A stretch of DNA of 64,000 bases, taken from contig NZ_JAVDUW010000003.1 in assembly GCF_031456495.1 (NCBI RefSeq), positions 744,001 to 808,000 of the forward strand, read 5' to 3'. Below, one piece after another: positions 1 to 7,859 of the stretch. The notes under the pieces are model-generated. The model saw only the letters and a list, made by a program, of their open reading frames with translations, was not told the origin of the DNA and made no database searches. This DNA comes from Pedococcus sp031456495. Its GTDB lineage: Bacteria > Actinomycetota > Actinomycetes > Actinomycetales > Dermatophilaceae. A program made the translations under genes and the position numbers. Positions within the stretch are counted from its first letter, which is position 1. Each line of letters starts with the position of its first letter.

Positions 1-278
1 GCCGCGTCCACCGTGACCGTGTATGCCGTGCGGCGCGGGTCGCGGTTGTCGGCCACCATGAGCGGCAGGCCCAGCCGGTCGGCGACCTCGGGCGTGACCG
101 GGGCGCAGACGTAGCCGCTGGTGTGCCGGATCGCCCACGCCATCCACTCGTCGGTGAGCGTCTCGGCGGCCAGGATCACGTCGCCCTCGTTCTCGCGGTC
201 CTCGTCGTCGGTGACCAGCACCGGGCGACCGGTGCGCAGCGCGTCGAGCGCCTGCTCGATGGTCGACAGTGTCCTCAT
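1..278 (-). CDS. ribA: 3,4-dihydroxy-2-butanone 4-phosphate synthase (RibA/RibBA), N-terminal part
   Basis: Last visible gene of the riboflavin operon, cut by the left window edge. The first 92 residues are the N-terminus of DHBP synthase, which converts ribulose 5-phosphate to 3,4-dihydroxy-2-butanone 4-phosphate for lumazine synthesis. Visible motifs are DDEDRENEGD (near residues 24-33, acidic metal/substrate loop) and RHTSGYVCAP (near 53-62). The ATG at 278 overlaps the ribM stop as ATGA, so translation is probably coupled. In actinobacteria this domain is usually fused to GTP cyclohydrolase II (RibBA). The C-terminal half lies outside, so the fusion cannot be checked. Confidence 0.93.
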   Translation of the reverse strand, partial: MRTLSTIEQALDALRTGRPVLVTDDEDRENEGDVILAAETLTDEWMAWAIRHTSGYVCAPVTPEVADRLGLPLMVADNRDPRRTAYTVTVDA

Positions 279-982
279 GCCGCGACCACCGCCTCCGGCT
301 CGCGGTCGGGCTCCTCGACGCGGGACGCCTTGAGCCAGACGAAGAAGCCGTACAGCACCAGGCCGGCGTACACGGCATACAGCACCGCCGAGGGGTAGAA
401 CTTCGAGTGCACGAGCAGGGGCACCCCGACGAGGTCGACGCCGATCCAGGCGAGCCAGAAGTCGTTCCAGCCGCGGGCCATCGCATAGGTCGCCACGATC
501 GAGCCGACGAAGATCCAGGCGTCGCACCAGAAGTACCAGCGCGGGGCGGGCCAGCCGGCACCGATGAGCGAGAACACCCACTGCAGGACGACGACGCCGC
601 CGACCCAGAAGGCGAGGTAGCCCAGGCGCTCACGGGCGGTGGCCCAGCGCGGCGTGAGGACGGGTGCGTCCTCGTCCGAGGCGTTGAGGCGGCGCACGGA
701 GTTCCACCGGTACCAGCCGTAGATGCTCGTGATGATGAAGAACACCTGGCGGCCGGCCTGGCCGAGCAGCGTCTCGTGCTGCGGGTTGGAGAACGCGACC
801 CCGAAGAAGACCGTGAACAGCAGGACGTTGCCGAGGATGCCGATCGGCCACGCCCAGATCCGGCGCCGCATGCCACCGATGGCGGAGGCGAAGCCGAAGA
901 CGTTGCCGACCACCTCGCGCCACAGGATGTGCTGCGAGCCGATGGTCAGCTGTGCCTCGAAGAGCTTCTCGAGCCAGTTCAT
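275..982 (-). CDS. ribM: PnuC-family transporter, probable riboflavin transporter RibM
   Basis: A 235-residue integral membrane protein of the PnuC fold, rich in Trp and Tyr, with about seven hydrophobic segments. Family landmarks include GNVFGFASAIGGMRRRIWAW (near 26-45) and WRWNSV-like aromatic motifs after the second helix pair. Family PnuC proteins carry nicotinamide riboside. Homologues inside FMN-riboswitch riboflavin operons of Corynebacterium and Streptomyces are RibM riboflavin facilitators. Here the gene sits between ribE and ribA, overlapping both by ATGA, so riboflavin is the likely substrate (inference from context). The ATG at 982 was chosen because it overlaps the ribE stop and gives the normal family length. 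Confidence 0.88.
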   Translation of the reverse strand: MNWLEKLFEAQLTIGSQHILWREVVGNVFGFASAIGGMRRRIWAWPIGILGNVLLFTVFFGVAFSNPQHETLLGQAGRQVFFIITSIYGWYRWNSVRRLNASDEDAPVLTPRWATARERLGYLAFWVGGVVVLQWVFSLIGAGWPAPRWYFWCDAWIFVGSIVATYAMARGWNDFWLAWIGVDLVGVPLLVHSKFYPSAVLYAVYAGLVLYGFFVWLKASRVEEPDREPEAVVAA

Positions 983-1677
983 GCGGGGATCTCCTGGGAG
1001 TCGGTGGTGCCGGGGGTGGGGGTTGCGGGGGTGTGGGTCGCGGGGGTGGTGGAGGTCGGCGCGGGGGTCGTCCCGGTGGCGAGCGTCGTCCCGGTGGCGA
1101 GCAGGCGCTCGACGTACTTGGCGAGGACGTCGACCTCGAGGTTGACCGGGTCGCCGACGCCCTTGTGCCCCAATGTGGTCAGGGCCAGCGTGGTCGGGAT
1201 GAGCGACACCTCGAACCAGTCGTCGCCGACGGCCGACACGGTGAGGCTGACGCCGTCGACCGTGATCGAGCCCTTCTCGACGACGTAGCGGGCGAGGTCG
1301 GCGCCGAGGCTGAAGCGCACGACCTCCCACCGGTCACCCGGGGCCCGCTCGAGGATCCGCGCGGTGCCGTCGACGTGGCCCTGGACGACGTGCCCGCCGA
1401 AGCGGCCGCCGGCCGCCATCGCGCGCTCGAGGTTGACCCGGTCGCCGGGCGAGAGCGCGCCGAGGCTGGTGCGGGCCAGGCTCTCGGCCATGACGTCGAC
1501 GGTGAACTGCTCGGCGTCGTGCTCGACGACCGTGAGACAGACGCCGTTGACGGAGATCGAGGCGCCGTGGACGGCGTCGGACACGACCAGCGGTCCGGCG
1601 ACGGTCAGCCGGGCGGAGTCGGCGCCGCGCTCGAGCGCCACGACGTGGCCGAGCTCCTCGACGATGCCGGTGAACAT
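979..1677 (-). CDS. ribE: Riboflavin synthase alpha chain
   Basis: Dismutates two 6,7-dimethyl-8-ribityllumazines to riboflavin and a pyrimidinedione. The 232-residue protein starts MFTGIVEELG and has two lumazine-binding repeats. Each has the signature sequence: ISVNGVCLTV near residues 40-49 and ITVDGVSLTV near 137-146, with GHVVQGHVDG between them. Normal family length is about 200. The last 35 or so residues are an unusual Thr/Pro/Ala tail encoded partly by an 18-bp tandem repeat. The ATG overlaps the ribD stop (TGATG) and the stop overlaps ribM (ATGA). The gene is known as ribC or ribE depending on species. Confidence 0.95.
   Translation of the reverse strand: MFTGIVEELGHVVALERGADSARLTVAGPLVVSDAVHGASISVNGVCLTVVEHDAEQFTVDVMAESLARTSLGALSPGDRVNLERAMAAGGRFGGHVVQGHVDGTARILERAPGDRWEVVRFSLGADLARYVVEKGSITVDGVSLTVSAVGDDWFEVSLIPTTLALTTLGHKGVGDPVNLEVDVLAKYVERLLATGTTLATGTTPAPTSTTPATHTPATPTPGTTDSQEIPA
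1067..1102. repeat. Tandem 2 x 18-bp repeat in ribE tail
   Basis: An 18-bp unit is present twice in perfect tandem (1067-1084 and 1085-1102). On the minus strand it encodes the hexapeptide LATGTT twice, at the start of the low-complexity C-terminal tail of RibE. The reading frame is kept, so the repeat lengthens a linker rather than disrupting the enzyme. Confidence 0.9.
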
Positions 1678-2699
1678 CAGCGGGTCTCCTTCAGGCAGGC
1701 GGTGATCCGCACGTCGGTGCCGATCAGGGTGATGTCGGTGGGGTCGAGGCGCAGCGCCTCGTCGATGGTGGTGATGCCGAGGTCGCTGACCGACGGCCGG
1801 CCCCGGCCGAGGAGCACCGGCGCGACGTAGGCCACGACCTCGTCGACGAGCCGGTCGTACATGAACGCCGCCGCGACGGTCGGGCCGCCCTCGAGCCAGA
1901 CGTGGTGGACCCCGGCCGAGGCGAGCGCCTCGAGGACCTCCTTGGGGCTGCGGGTGCGCAGGTGCCACGTCGGCGCGGCGTCGTCGAGGACGCGGGCCTG
2001 CGGCGGGAGGTCGCGCTCCCCCATCACGACCCGGAGCGGCTGGGCGTCCATGAGGGTGCCGTCGGGGTGCCGGGCGGTGAGGTGCGGGTCGTCGGTGAGG
2101 GCCGTGCCGGTGCCGACGAGGACGGCCCCGCAGCGGGCTCGCTGCTCGTGCACGTCGGCTCGGGCGGCCGGCCCGGTGATCCACTGGCTCGTGCCGTCGG
2201 CGGCGGCGCTGCGCCCGTCGAGCGTGGTGGCGAGCTTCCAGGTGACCCACGGCCGGCCGGTGCGAACGAGGTGCGTCCACGTGCGGTTCAGCGCCTCGGC
2301 CTCCTGCGCGAGGACCCCGCCGACGACCTCGACGCCACGCTCGCGCAGCCAGTCCGCCCCACCGGCCGCGACCGGGTTGGGGTCGGACTGCGCGTGGACC
2401 ACGCGGCGCACGCCCGCGGCATACAGGGCCTGAGCGCACGGTGGCGTGCGGCCGGTGTGGTTGCACGGCTCGAGGGTCACGTATGCCGTGGTGCCGGCGG
2501 CGCGCTCGCCCGCGGCGGCCAGGGCGGCGGCCTCGGCGTGGGGGGTCCCGGCGCCGCGGTGCCAGCCCTCGGCGACGACCTCGCCGTCGTCGGTGACCAG
2601 GACGCAGCCGACCCGCGGGTTGGGGTCGGCCTCGGGTCCCCGGGCGGCCAGGGCGAGGGCACGACGCATCAACGTCCCGGTGCCGGGCTGCTCGCCCAT
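1677..2699 (-). CDS. ribD: Bifunctional pyrimidine deaminase/reductase RibD
   Basis: First gene of the riboflavin operon (340 residues). It deaminates and then reduces the pyrimidine derived from GTP. The N-terminal CMP/dCMP-type deaminase domain shows the zinc motif HAEAAAL (near residue 54) and PCNHTGRTPPC (near 78-88). The C-terminal RibD_C reductase domain contains WVTWKLATTLDGR, SQWITG and LEGGPTVAAAF. The ATG at 2699 is preceded by an AGGAGG ribosome binding site and lies about 120 bp downstream of the FMN riboswitch. The riboswitch probably controls translation or premature termination of the whole operon. The stop overlaps the ribE start (TGATG). Confidence 0.96.
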   Translation of the reverse strand: MGEQPGTGTLMRRALALAARGPEADPNPRVGCVLVTDDGEVVAEGWHRGAGTPHAEAAALAAAGERAAGTTAYVTLEPCNHTGRTPPCAQALYAAGVRRVVHAQSDPNPVAAGGADWLRERGVEVVGGVLAQEAEALNRTWTHLVRTGRPWVTWKLATTLDGRSAAADGTSQWITGPAARADVHEQRARCGAVLVGTGTALTDDPHLTARHPDGTLMDAQPLRVVMGERDLPPQARVLDDAAPTWHLRTRSPKEVLEALASAGVHHVWLEGGPTVAAAFMYDRLVDEVVAYVAPVLLGRGRPSVSDLGITTIDEALRLDPTDITLIGTDVRITACLKETR

Positions 2700-2819
2700 C
2701 GTCCCGCCTCCTGCTCCAGACCGTTCGGTCGAGCTCCGGGGGACGTGCGGTCGAGGGACCTCAGGGCAGGCGGCGGGTCACGACGGACCCGACCGCGCGA
2801 CCTGGGGGTCCCGCGTCCA

Positions 2820-2943
2820 CGTGCTGCCTACCATCCGGACTTTCACCGTCGGTCCAGGAGTTCCACCTGGTCAACCGGCCGCTGGCTGCGGTCGGGTCGC
2901 GGACTGTCACCGCCGGTTCGGACTTGCACCGACCCCGGAGCAC
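2820..2943 (-). promoter_or_regulatory. FMN riboswitch (RFN element)
   Basis: Read on the minus strand, the stretch has the conserved RFN blocks in order: GGGGTCGGTG, ACCGGCGGTGACAGTCCGC, a variable stem around GACCCGACCGC, GGTTGACC with GGTGGAACTCC, then ACCGACGGTGAAAGTCCGGA followed by TGGTAGGC. These match the FMN aptamer consensus and fold into its multi-branched junction. It lies in the leader of ribD. The 120 bp between aptamer and start codon hold a GGGTC/GACCC hairpin and GC-rich stems able to sequester the AGGAGG site. Apart from this element and its promoter I see no gene in 2700-3081. Confidence 0.93.
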
Positions 2944-2957
2944 GTGTGTCGACGTCC

Positions 2958-2963
2958 AGTATG
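2958..2963 (-). promoter_or_regulatory. Candidate -10 of the rib operon
   Basis: CATACT on the minus strand lies about 15 nt before the riboswitch begins, where a -10 hexamer would place the transcript start just ahead of the aptamer. No clear -35 box. Confidence 0.4.
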
Positions 2964-3081
2964 CCAGCGCGTGCCGCGAGCGGCAGACGCGGTCCGGGTG
3001 ACGGTCCTCACGCGGCCGTCGGCGGGGCGAGTCCCCAGGCGACGACGGTGACGCGGACCCCGGAGGTCGTCCCGTGCGGGC

Positions 3082-3744
3082 TCAGGCCGGGTGCGCGTGG
3101 GCGGTCGCGAGCGCGCGCAGCTCGTCGACCGCGGCGGCCGCGTCCTGCGCGCCGTAGACAGCGGACCCCGCCACGAAGACGTCCGCCCCGGCCTCGGCGC
3201 ACTGCTCGATGGTGGAGGCGGACACGCCGCCGTCGACCTGCACCCAGATCTCCCCGCCCGAGCGCTGCACGGCCTCGCGGACCTGCGCCACCTTGGGCAT
3301 CTGGTCGGCCATGAACGACTGGCCGCCGAAGCCGGGCTCGACCGTCATGACCAGCACCATGTCGAGGTCCGGCAGCAGGTCCTCGAACGGCGCGAACGCG
3401 GTGCCCGGCTTGATCGCCATGCCGGCCCGGGCACCGGCCGCACGCAGGTTCCTGGCCAGGGCGCGCGGGTCGCGTGCCGCCTCGACGTGGAAGGTCACGG
3501 ATGCCCCGCCGGCCTCGGCATACATGGGCGCCCAGCGGTCGGGGTCCTCGATCATGAGGTGGCAGTCCAGCGGGATCGGGCTGACCTTGGCCAGTGCCTC
3601 GACCACGGGGAGGCCGAGGGTCAGGTTCGGCACGAAGTGGCCGTCCATCACGTCGACGTGGGCCCAGTCGGCGTTGCTGATCCGCTCGAGCTCGTGCTGC
3701 AGGTTGGCGAAGTCGGCGGACAGGATGCTGGGCGAGATCTGCAC
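3082..3744 (-). CDS. rpe: Ribulose-phosphate 3-epimerase
   Basis: Interconverts ribulose 5-phosphate and xylulose 5-phosphate in the pentose phosphate pathway. Its substrate is also the RibA substrate encoded next door. The 220-residue TIM barrel has PSILSADF at the N-terminus, VDVMDGHFVPNLTLG (metal/catalytic Asp), CHLMIEDP, VMTVEPGFGGQ and VQVDGGV. Two in-frame GTG codons occur. I chose the second (3744) because a TAGGGT hexamer ends exactly 6 nt before it, the hallmark of a leaderless start. The protein then begins MQISPSILSADF, like its homologues. The first GTG (3750) abuts the hexamer directly and is unlikely. Confidence 0.95.
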   Translation of the reverse strand: MQISPSILSADFANLQHELERISNADWAHVDVMDGHFVPNLTLGLPVVEALAKVSPIPLDCHLMIEDPDRWAPMYAEAGGASVTFHVEAARDPRALARNLRAAGARAGMAIKPGTAFAPFEDLLPDLDMVLVMTVEPGFGGQSFMADQMPKVAQVREAVQRSGGEIWVQVDGGVSASTIEQCAEAGADVFVAGSAVYGAQDAAAAVDELRALATAHAHPA

Positions 3745-3750
3745 GCGCAC

Positions 3751-3756
3751 ACCCTA
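3751..3756 (-). promoter_or_regulatory. Leaderless -10 (TAGGGT) of rpe
   Basis: TAGGGT followed by 6 nt and GTG, with no Shine-Dalgarno. Transcription would start at or next to the start codon. Confidence 0.65.
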
Positions 3757-3871
3757 GCGACGGCGCCTGCGCCGGCCGGACCGCCTCGGCCGGACGAACC
3801 GCCCCTCGGCCGAACGGACCGCGTCGGGCCGAACGGCCACGCCACCGTCGGGCGGCGGCCACACTCGCCGC

Positions 3872-4867
3872 GTGCTGTGGATCGTCGTGGTCGTGGCCCT
3901 CGCGGTGCTCGGTGGTGTCGTCGTCGTGGACCACCTGCGCGCGCAGCACACCCTGCGCCGAATGCGGGAGCTGATGGTCGCGGGCCGGCACGCCGAGGTG
4001 ATCGCCCACCGCGAGCCACCCAGGCGCTACGTCGGCGTGGCCGCCCGGCTGCGCGCCACCAGCGCCCTGCTGACGGGCCGGTACCACCGGTGCCTGCAGC
4101 TGCTCGAGACCCCGGCGGGCGCGGCCGCACCGGTGCTGGCGCCGCAGGACCTGGCGATGCGGGCGATGGCCCTGCTCGGGCTGGGCCGCTACGACGAGGC
4201 CGCGGCGGCGCTCGGCGACGACCCCGTCGAGCCGCTGCACCGGCACCTGCGGGCGCAGGCGGCCATCGAGACCGGCCAGGACTGGATGGCGACCCGCCTG
4301 CTGGCCGACCCCCACCCGGTCCGGGTCGACGAGGCCGGACGGCGCCGCATCCTCGGCGACCTGCACGTGCGGCGGGGACGTCCCGCCGAGGGTGAGGACC
4401 TGGTCCGCAGCGCGCTGGCGACCTACGCGGACAGCTCGATGTCCGCGCGTGAGGTGGACATGGGCTACTGCCACGCACACCTCGCCTCGAGCGCCCTCGC
4501 GCGCGGCGACGTCGACGCCGCCCTCGCCGAGCTCGGCGAGGCCGAGCGGTTGCTGCTCGCGCGCCCGGACAACGACCCGGGGTTCCTCGAGCTCGCCTGC
4601 ATCGCCGCCGAGGCACACGCTGCAGCGCGCAATCCCTCCGCGGCGGACGAGCACCTTGCGACTGCCCGACGGCTCGCCGAGCAGGTCGAGTCCCCCGCCG
4701 CCCGGGCCCGGGTGGCGCGAGCGGCCGGGACCGTCGCGTGGACCCTCCACCGCCCGGACGCACGGGACCTGCTCACGACCGCGCTCGCCCAGCACGAGGC
4801 GCTGGGCGAGCGGCCCGCCGCCGCCGAGGTCAGGCGGCTGCTCGCCTCGCCGCCCCCGTCGACCTGA
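3872..4867 (+). CDS. TPR-like membrane-anchored protein of unknown function
   Basis: I do not recognise a named family. The 331-residue protein begins with one hydrophobic helix (WIVVVVALAVLGGVVVV, residues 3-19), followed by a long soluble part made of Ala/Leu/Arg-rich helical pairs. These resemble tetratricopeptide repeats, for example LLGLGRYDEAAAALGDD and ALARGDVDAALAELGEAERL. This suggests a membrane-anchored scaffold. It is transcribed alone between divergent rpe and convergent rsmB (13 bp separate the two 3' ends). The GTG start is preceded by CACACT and a 6-nt spacer, a weaker form of the leaderless promoter seen elsewhere in the window. Confidence 0.75.
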   Translation: MLWIVVVVALAVLGGVVVVDHLRAQHTLRRMRELMVAGRHAEVIAHREPPRRYVGVAARLRATSALLTGRYHRCLQLLETPAGAAAPVLAPQDLAMRAMALLGLGRYDEAAAALGDDPVEPLHRHLRAQAAIETGQDWMATRLLADPHPVRVDEAGRRRILGDLHVRRGRPAEGEDLVRSALATYADSSMSAREVDMGYCHAHLASSALARGDVDAALAELGEAERLLLARPDNDPGFLELACIAAEAHAAARNPSAADEHLATARRLAEQVESPAARARVARAAGTVAWTLHRPDARDLLTTALAQHEALGERPAAAEVRRLLASPPPST

Positions 4868-4880
4868 GGCAGTCGGCCGG

Positions 4881-6374
4881 TCAGCCGCGCTTGCGCAGCA
4901 GCGCCAGGAACATCCCGTCGGTGCCGTGCACGTGCGGCCACAGCTGGGCGCTCGGCCCGGTTCCGGGCACCTCGACCGGGTCCCCCGCCGCGTTGCGGAG
5001 GAACTCGCGGACCGGCAGCTGCTCGACGTCGTCGCGCCGCTTGAGCACGTCGCCGACGACGAACTGTGTCTCGGCGAGGTGCGGGCTGCACGTGGCGTAG
5101 GCGACGACGCCGCCCGGCGCCGTGGCGTCGATGGCAGAGGCCAGTAGCTCGCGCTGCAGCGAACCGAGCCCGGCCAGGTCGGCCGGCGTCCGGCGCCACC
5201 GCGCCTCGGGGCGGCGGCGCAGTGCGCCGAGGCCGGTGCAGGGCGCGTCGACGAGGACCCGGGTGTAGCCGCCCGGCTCGTCCTCCCCGATGGTGCGGCC
5301 GTCACCGGTGCGGACCTCCAGGACCCGGCCCGCGGCGGAGGCGCGCTCGAGCGCGGGGCGCAGGGTCTGGCGCACCAGGTCGGCGCGGTGCGGGCTCACC
5401 TCGTTGGCGACGAGGTCGGCACCCGCCTGCGCCGCGAGGGCGGCCAGCAGGCCGGCCTTGCCACCCGGACCGGCGCACAGGTCCAGCCAGCGCTCGGTGC
5501 CGGTGGCCTCCACGGGCACCGCCGCGAGCGCCAGCGCGAGCAGCTGCGACCCCTCGTCCTGCACGGCAGCGCGCCCCGCGCGGACCGCCGCGACGGCGCC
5601 CGGGTCGCCCGACGGGAGCACGGCACCGACCGGCGACAGCGGCGACGCCTCGGCGCCTGCCTCGACGAGCTCGGCCACGCTGCACAGGCCCGGACGCGCG
5701 ACGAGTGACACCTTGGGCGGGTCGTTGTCCGCGGCCACGAGGGCGGTCAGCTGCTCGTCGACGGTCTCCGGCGTCGCGGCACCGTGGCCGAGCAGGGCCG
5801 CCCGCATCGCCTTGACCACCCACTCGGGGTGCGACTGCTCGACCGCGAGCCGGGCCGTGAGGTCGCCCTGCGGCACGACCTCGGCGAGCCAGGCCTCGCG
5901 GTCGCGCTCGCTGACCCGTCGCAGCACGGCGTTGACGAACCCCGCCGCGCCGGCGCCGTTGACCTTGCGCGCCAGCGCCACCGTCTCGGCCACCGCGGCG
6001 TGGGGCGGCACGCGCATCCCGAGGATCTGGTGCACCCCGAGGCGCAGCGTGTCGAGCACCTTCGGGTCGACCTGGCTGAGCGGGCGTCCGGCCGCCACGG
6101 CGACCACCGGGTCGTAGAAGCCGTGCATGCGCACCGCGCCGTAGACGAGCTCGGTCGTGAAGGCCGCGTCGCGGCCGGTGATCCGCCGGTCGCGCAGGAC
6201 GGCGGGCAGCTCGAGGTTGGCGTACGCGCCGTCCGCGACCGCGCGCAGCACGGTGTATGCCGCGAGCCGCTGCGGGTCGCTCGTGCGCCCGCGCTCGCTG
6301 GGCCGCTGGCGCGAGCGCTGCGGACGGTGAGGCCGACCGCCGCTGGAGGAGCCCCTCGGCCGCTGCTCAGCCAC
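4881..6374 (-). CDS. rsmB: 16S rRNA (cytosine-967-C5) methyltransferase RsmB
   Basis: A 497-residue enzyme expected to methylate C967 of 16S rRNA. After a basic low-complexity N-terminus (about 45 residues) comes a NusB-like RNA-binding domain (ELVYGAVRMHGFYDP, AGFVNAVLRRV). The C-terminal SAM-dependent domain follows, with LCAGPGGKAGLLAALAA. Two key cysteines are present, in VDAPCTGLGALRRRPEARW and YATCSPH. The GTG at 6374 overlaps the fmt 3' end by 8 bp and gives a homologue-like start. It is the last gene of def-fmt-rsmB and converges with the TPR-like gene. Confidence 0.93.
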   Translation of the reverse strand: MAEQRPRGSSSGGRPHRPQRSRQRPSERGRTSDPQRLAAYTVLRAVADGAYANLELPAVLRDRRITGRDAAFTTELVYGAVRMHGFYDPVVAVAAGRPLSQVDPKVLDTLRLGVHQILGMRVPPHAAVAETVALARKVNGAGAAGFVNAVLRRVSERDREAWLAEVVPQGDLTARLAVEQSHPEWVVKAMRAALLGHGAATPETVDEQLTALVAADNDPPKVSLVARPGLCSVAELVEAGAEASPLSPVGAVLPSGDPGAVAAVRAGRAAVQDEGSQLLALALAAVPVEATGTERWLDLCAGPGGKAGLLAALAAQAGADLVANEVSPHRADLVRQTLRPALERASAAGRVLEVRTGDGRTIGEDEPGGYTRVLVDAPCTGLGALRRRPEARWRRTPADLAGLGSLQRELLASAIDATAPGGVVAYATCSPHLAETQFVVGDVLKRRDDVEQLPVREFLRNAAGDPVEVPGTGPSAQLWPHVHGTDGMFLALLRKRG

Positions 6375-7302
6375 CGAGCCGCTCCCCCGCCTCGATGCGG
6401 ACACCGCGGGCCCAGTCGGCCGCGGCCATCTCCTTCTTGCCGTGCGGGCGGACCGCGCCGAGGCGCACCACCCCGGACCCGGTGCCCACGTGGACCTCGC
6501 GCTTCCCGGCGGCCAGCTGACCGGGCGCCAGCAGCCCCTCGGCATACGCATCGTCGACGGTGAGGGGCGACAGCTTGAGGCGCTCGCCGCGGAAGGTCGT
6601 CCACGCACCCGGCGCGGGCGTGCAGCCGCGCACCAGCCTGTCGACGGCGGTGGCGGGGCGCTCCCAGCGCACCTCGGCGTCGGCCACCTCGATCTTGGGG
6701 GCGAGCGAGACGCCGTCGGCCGGCTGCGGCACGGGCGTCAGCGAGCCGTCGGCGATCCCGTCCATGGTGGCGACGAGCAGGCCCGCCCCGCCCTCGGCAA
6801 GGCGGGCAAGCAGGTCGCCGGCCGTGTCGGTCGGGCGGACCCTCTCGGTCATGACGCCGTAGACCGGTCCGGTGTCGAGGCCGGCCTCGAGCCGGAACGT
6901 CGAGGCGCCGGTCACCTCGTCGCCCGCCATGACGGCGTGCTGGACGGGAGCGGCACCGCGCCACGCGGGCAGCAGCGAGAAGTGCAGGTTGACCCAGCCG
7001 TGCACCGGGATGTCCAGGGCGACCTGCGGCACGAGCGCGCCGTACGCCACGACCGGGCACGCGTCCGGCGCGATCTCGCGCAGCCGCGCGAGGAAGCCCT
7101 CGTCCCGCGGTCGCTCCGGCGTGAGGACCTCGATGCCGTGCTCCTCGGCACGCCGCCGCACGGGCGACGGGTGCAGCGTGCGTCCGCGGCCGGCACGGGC
7201 GTCGGGGCGGGTCACGACGGCGACCACCTCGTGGGAGGACGCGACCAGCGCGTCGAGGGACGGCAGCGCCACCTCGGGCGTGCCGGCGAAGACGAGCCGC
7301 AT
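6367..7302 (-). CDS. fmt: Methionyl-tRNA formyltransferase
   Basis: Formylates initiator Met-tRNA using 10-formyl-tetrahydrofolate (311 residues, normal length). It starts MRLVFAGTPEVALPSLDAL. The formyltransferase motif WVNLHFSLLPAWRGAAP (near 107-123) and the Asp in LDTGPVY (near 145) are intact. The C-terminal tRNA-binding domain ends with KKEMAAADWARGVRIEAGER. The ATG overlaps the def stop (TGATG). Formylation and its removal are therefore encoded in one unit. Confidence 0.96.
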   Translation of the reverse strand: MRLVFAGTPEVALPSLDALVASSHEVVAVVTRPDARAGRGRTLHPSPVRRRAEEHGIEVLTPERPRDEGFLARLREIAPDACPVVAYGALVPQVALDIPVHGWVNLHFSLLPAWRGAAPVQHAVMAGDEVTGASTFRLEAGLDTGPVYGVMTERVRPTDTAGDLLARLAEGGAGLLVATMDGIADGSLTPVPQPADGVSLAPKIEVADAEVRWERPATAVDRLVRGCTPAPGAWTTFRGERLKLSPLTVDDAYAEGLLAPGQLAAGKREVHVGTGSGVVRLGAVRPHGKKEMAAADWARGVRIEAGERLGG

Positions 7303-7847
7303 CAGAGCGCCCGGCCGAAGGTGGCGTGCGGGCTGGCCTTGACGACGGGAGCCGGGCCGTCGCCCCACTCGGCCTCGCGGATGGCCCTCATCGCGGCCTT
7401 GCGCTGCTCGCGGTCCATCCGGTCGATGAACAGGATGCCGTCGAGGTGGTCGGTCTCGTGCTGGAGGCAGCGGGCCATGAGCTCGGTGCCCTCGACGACC
7501 ACGGGCTCGCCGAACTGGTTGAGGCCCTTGGCCACCGTGCGCAGCGCCCTCGGGGTCTCGAACCGCAGGCCGGGGAAGGACAGGCAGCCCTCGTCGCCCT
7601 CCTGCAGCTCCTCGGACAGGTCGAGGTCGGGGTTGACCAGGTGGCCGAGCTCGCCGTCGACCCAGTACGTGAACACCCGCAGCCCCACGCCGATCTGGGG
7701 CGCCGCGAGACCTGCGCCGGGCGCGTCCAGCATCGTGTCGGTGAGGTCCTTGACCAGCTGCCGCAGCTCGCGGTCGAAGTCGACGACGGGTGCGGCCGGC
7801 GTGCGCAGCACCGGGTCGCCGAAGAGGCGGATGTTCTGGATCGGCAC
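7302..7847 (-). CDS. def: Peptide deformylase
   Basis: Removes the N-formyl group from nascent proteins. All three signature motifs are intact in 181 residues: GAGLAAPQIG (near 44-53), EGCLSFPG (near 86-93, metal Cys) and QHETDHLDG (near 129-137, metal His pair and catalytic Glu). The C-terminal extension WGDGPAPVVKASPHATFGRAL is typical of actinobacterial forms. The GTG start lies 6 nt after TAGACT and has no ribosome binding site, so it is probably leaderless. It heads def-fmt-rsmB. Confidence 0.96.
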   Translation of the reverse strand: MPIQNIRLFGDPVLRTPAAPVVDFDRELRQLVKDLTDTMLDAPGAGLAAPQIGVGLRVFTYWVDGELGHLVNPDLDLSEELQEGDEGCLSFPGLRFETPRALRTVAKGLNQFGEPVVVEGTELMARCLQHETDHLDGILFIDRMDREQRKAAMRAIREAEWGDGPAPVVKASPHATFGRAL

Positions 7848-7853
7848 CCGAGC

Positions 7854-7859
7854 AGTCTA
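7854..7859 (-). promoter_or_regulatory. Leaderless -10 (TAGACT) of def, sharing the upstream TAG stop
   Basis: TAGACT plus 6 nt plus GTG. Its first three bases are also the TAG stop codon of the upstream HAD phosphatase gene. Confidence 0.65.

Noticed and set aside
1021..1110. CRISPR-like or minisatellite array near ribE
   Set aside because: Only two tandem 18-bp units, in frame within a coding sequence, with no spacers.
2761..2943. Minus-strand 60-codon frame upstream of ribD, possible leader peptide
   Set aside because: It coincides with the FMN riboswitch, whose conserved blocks explain the sequence better.
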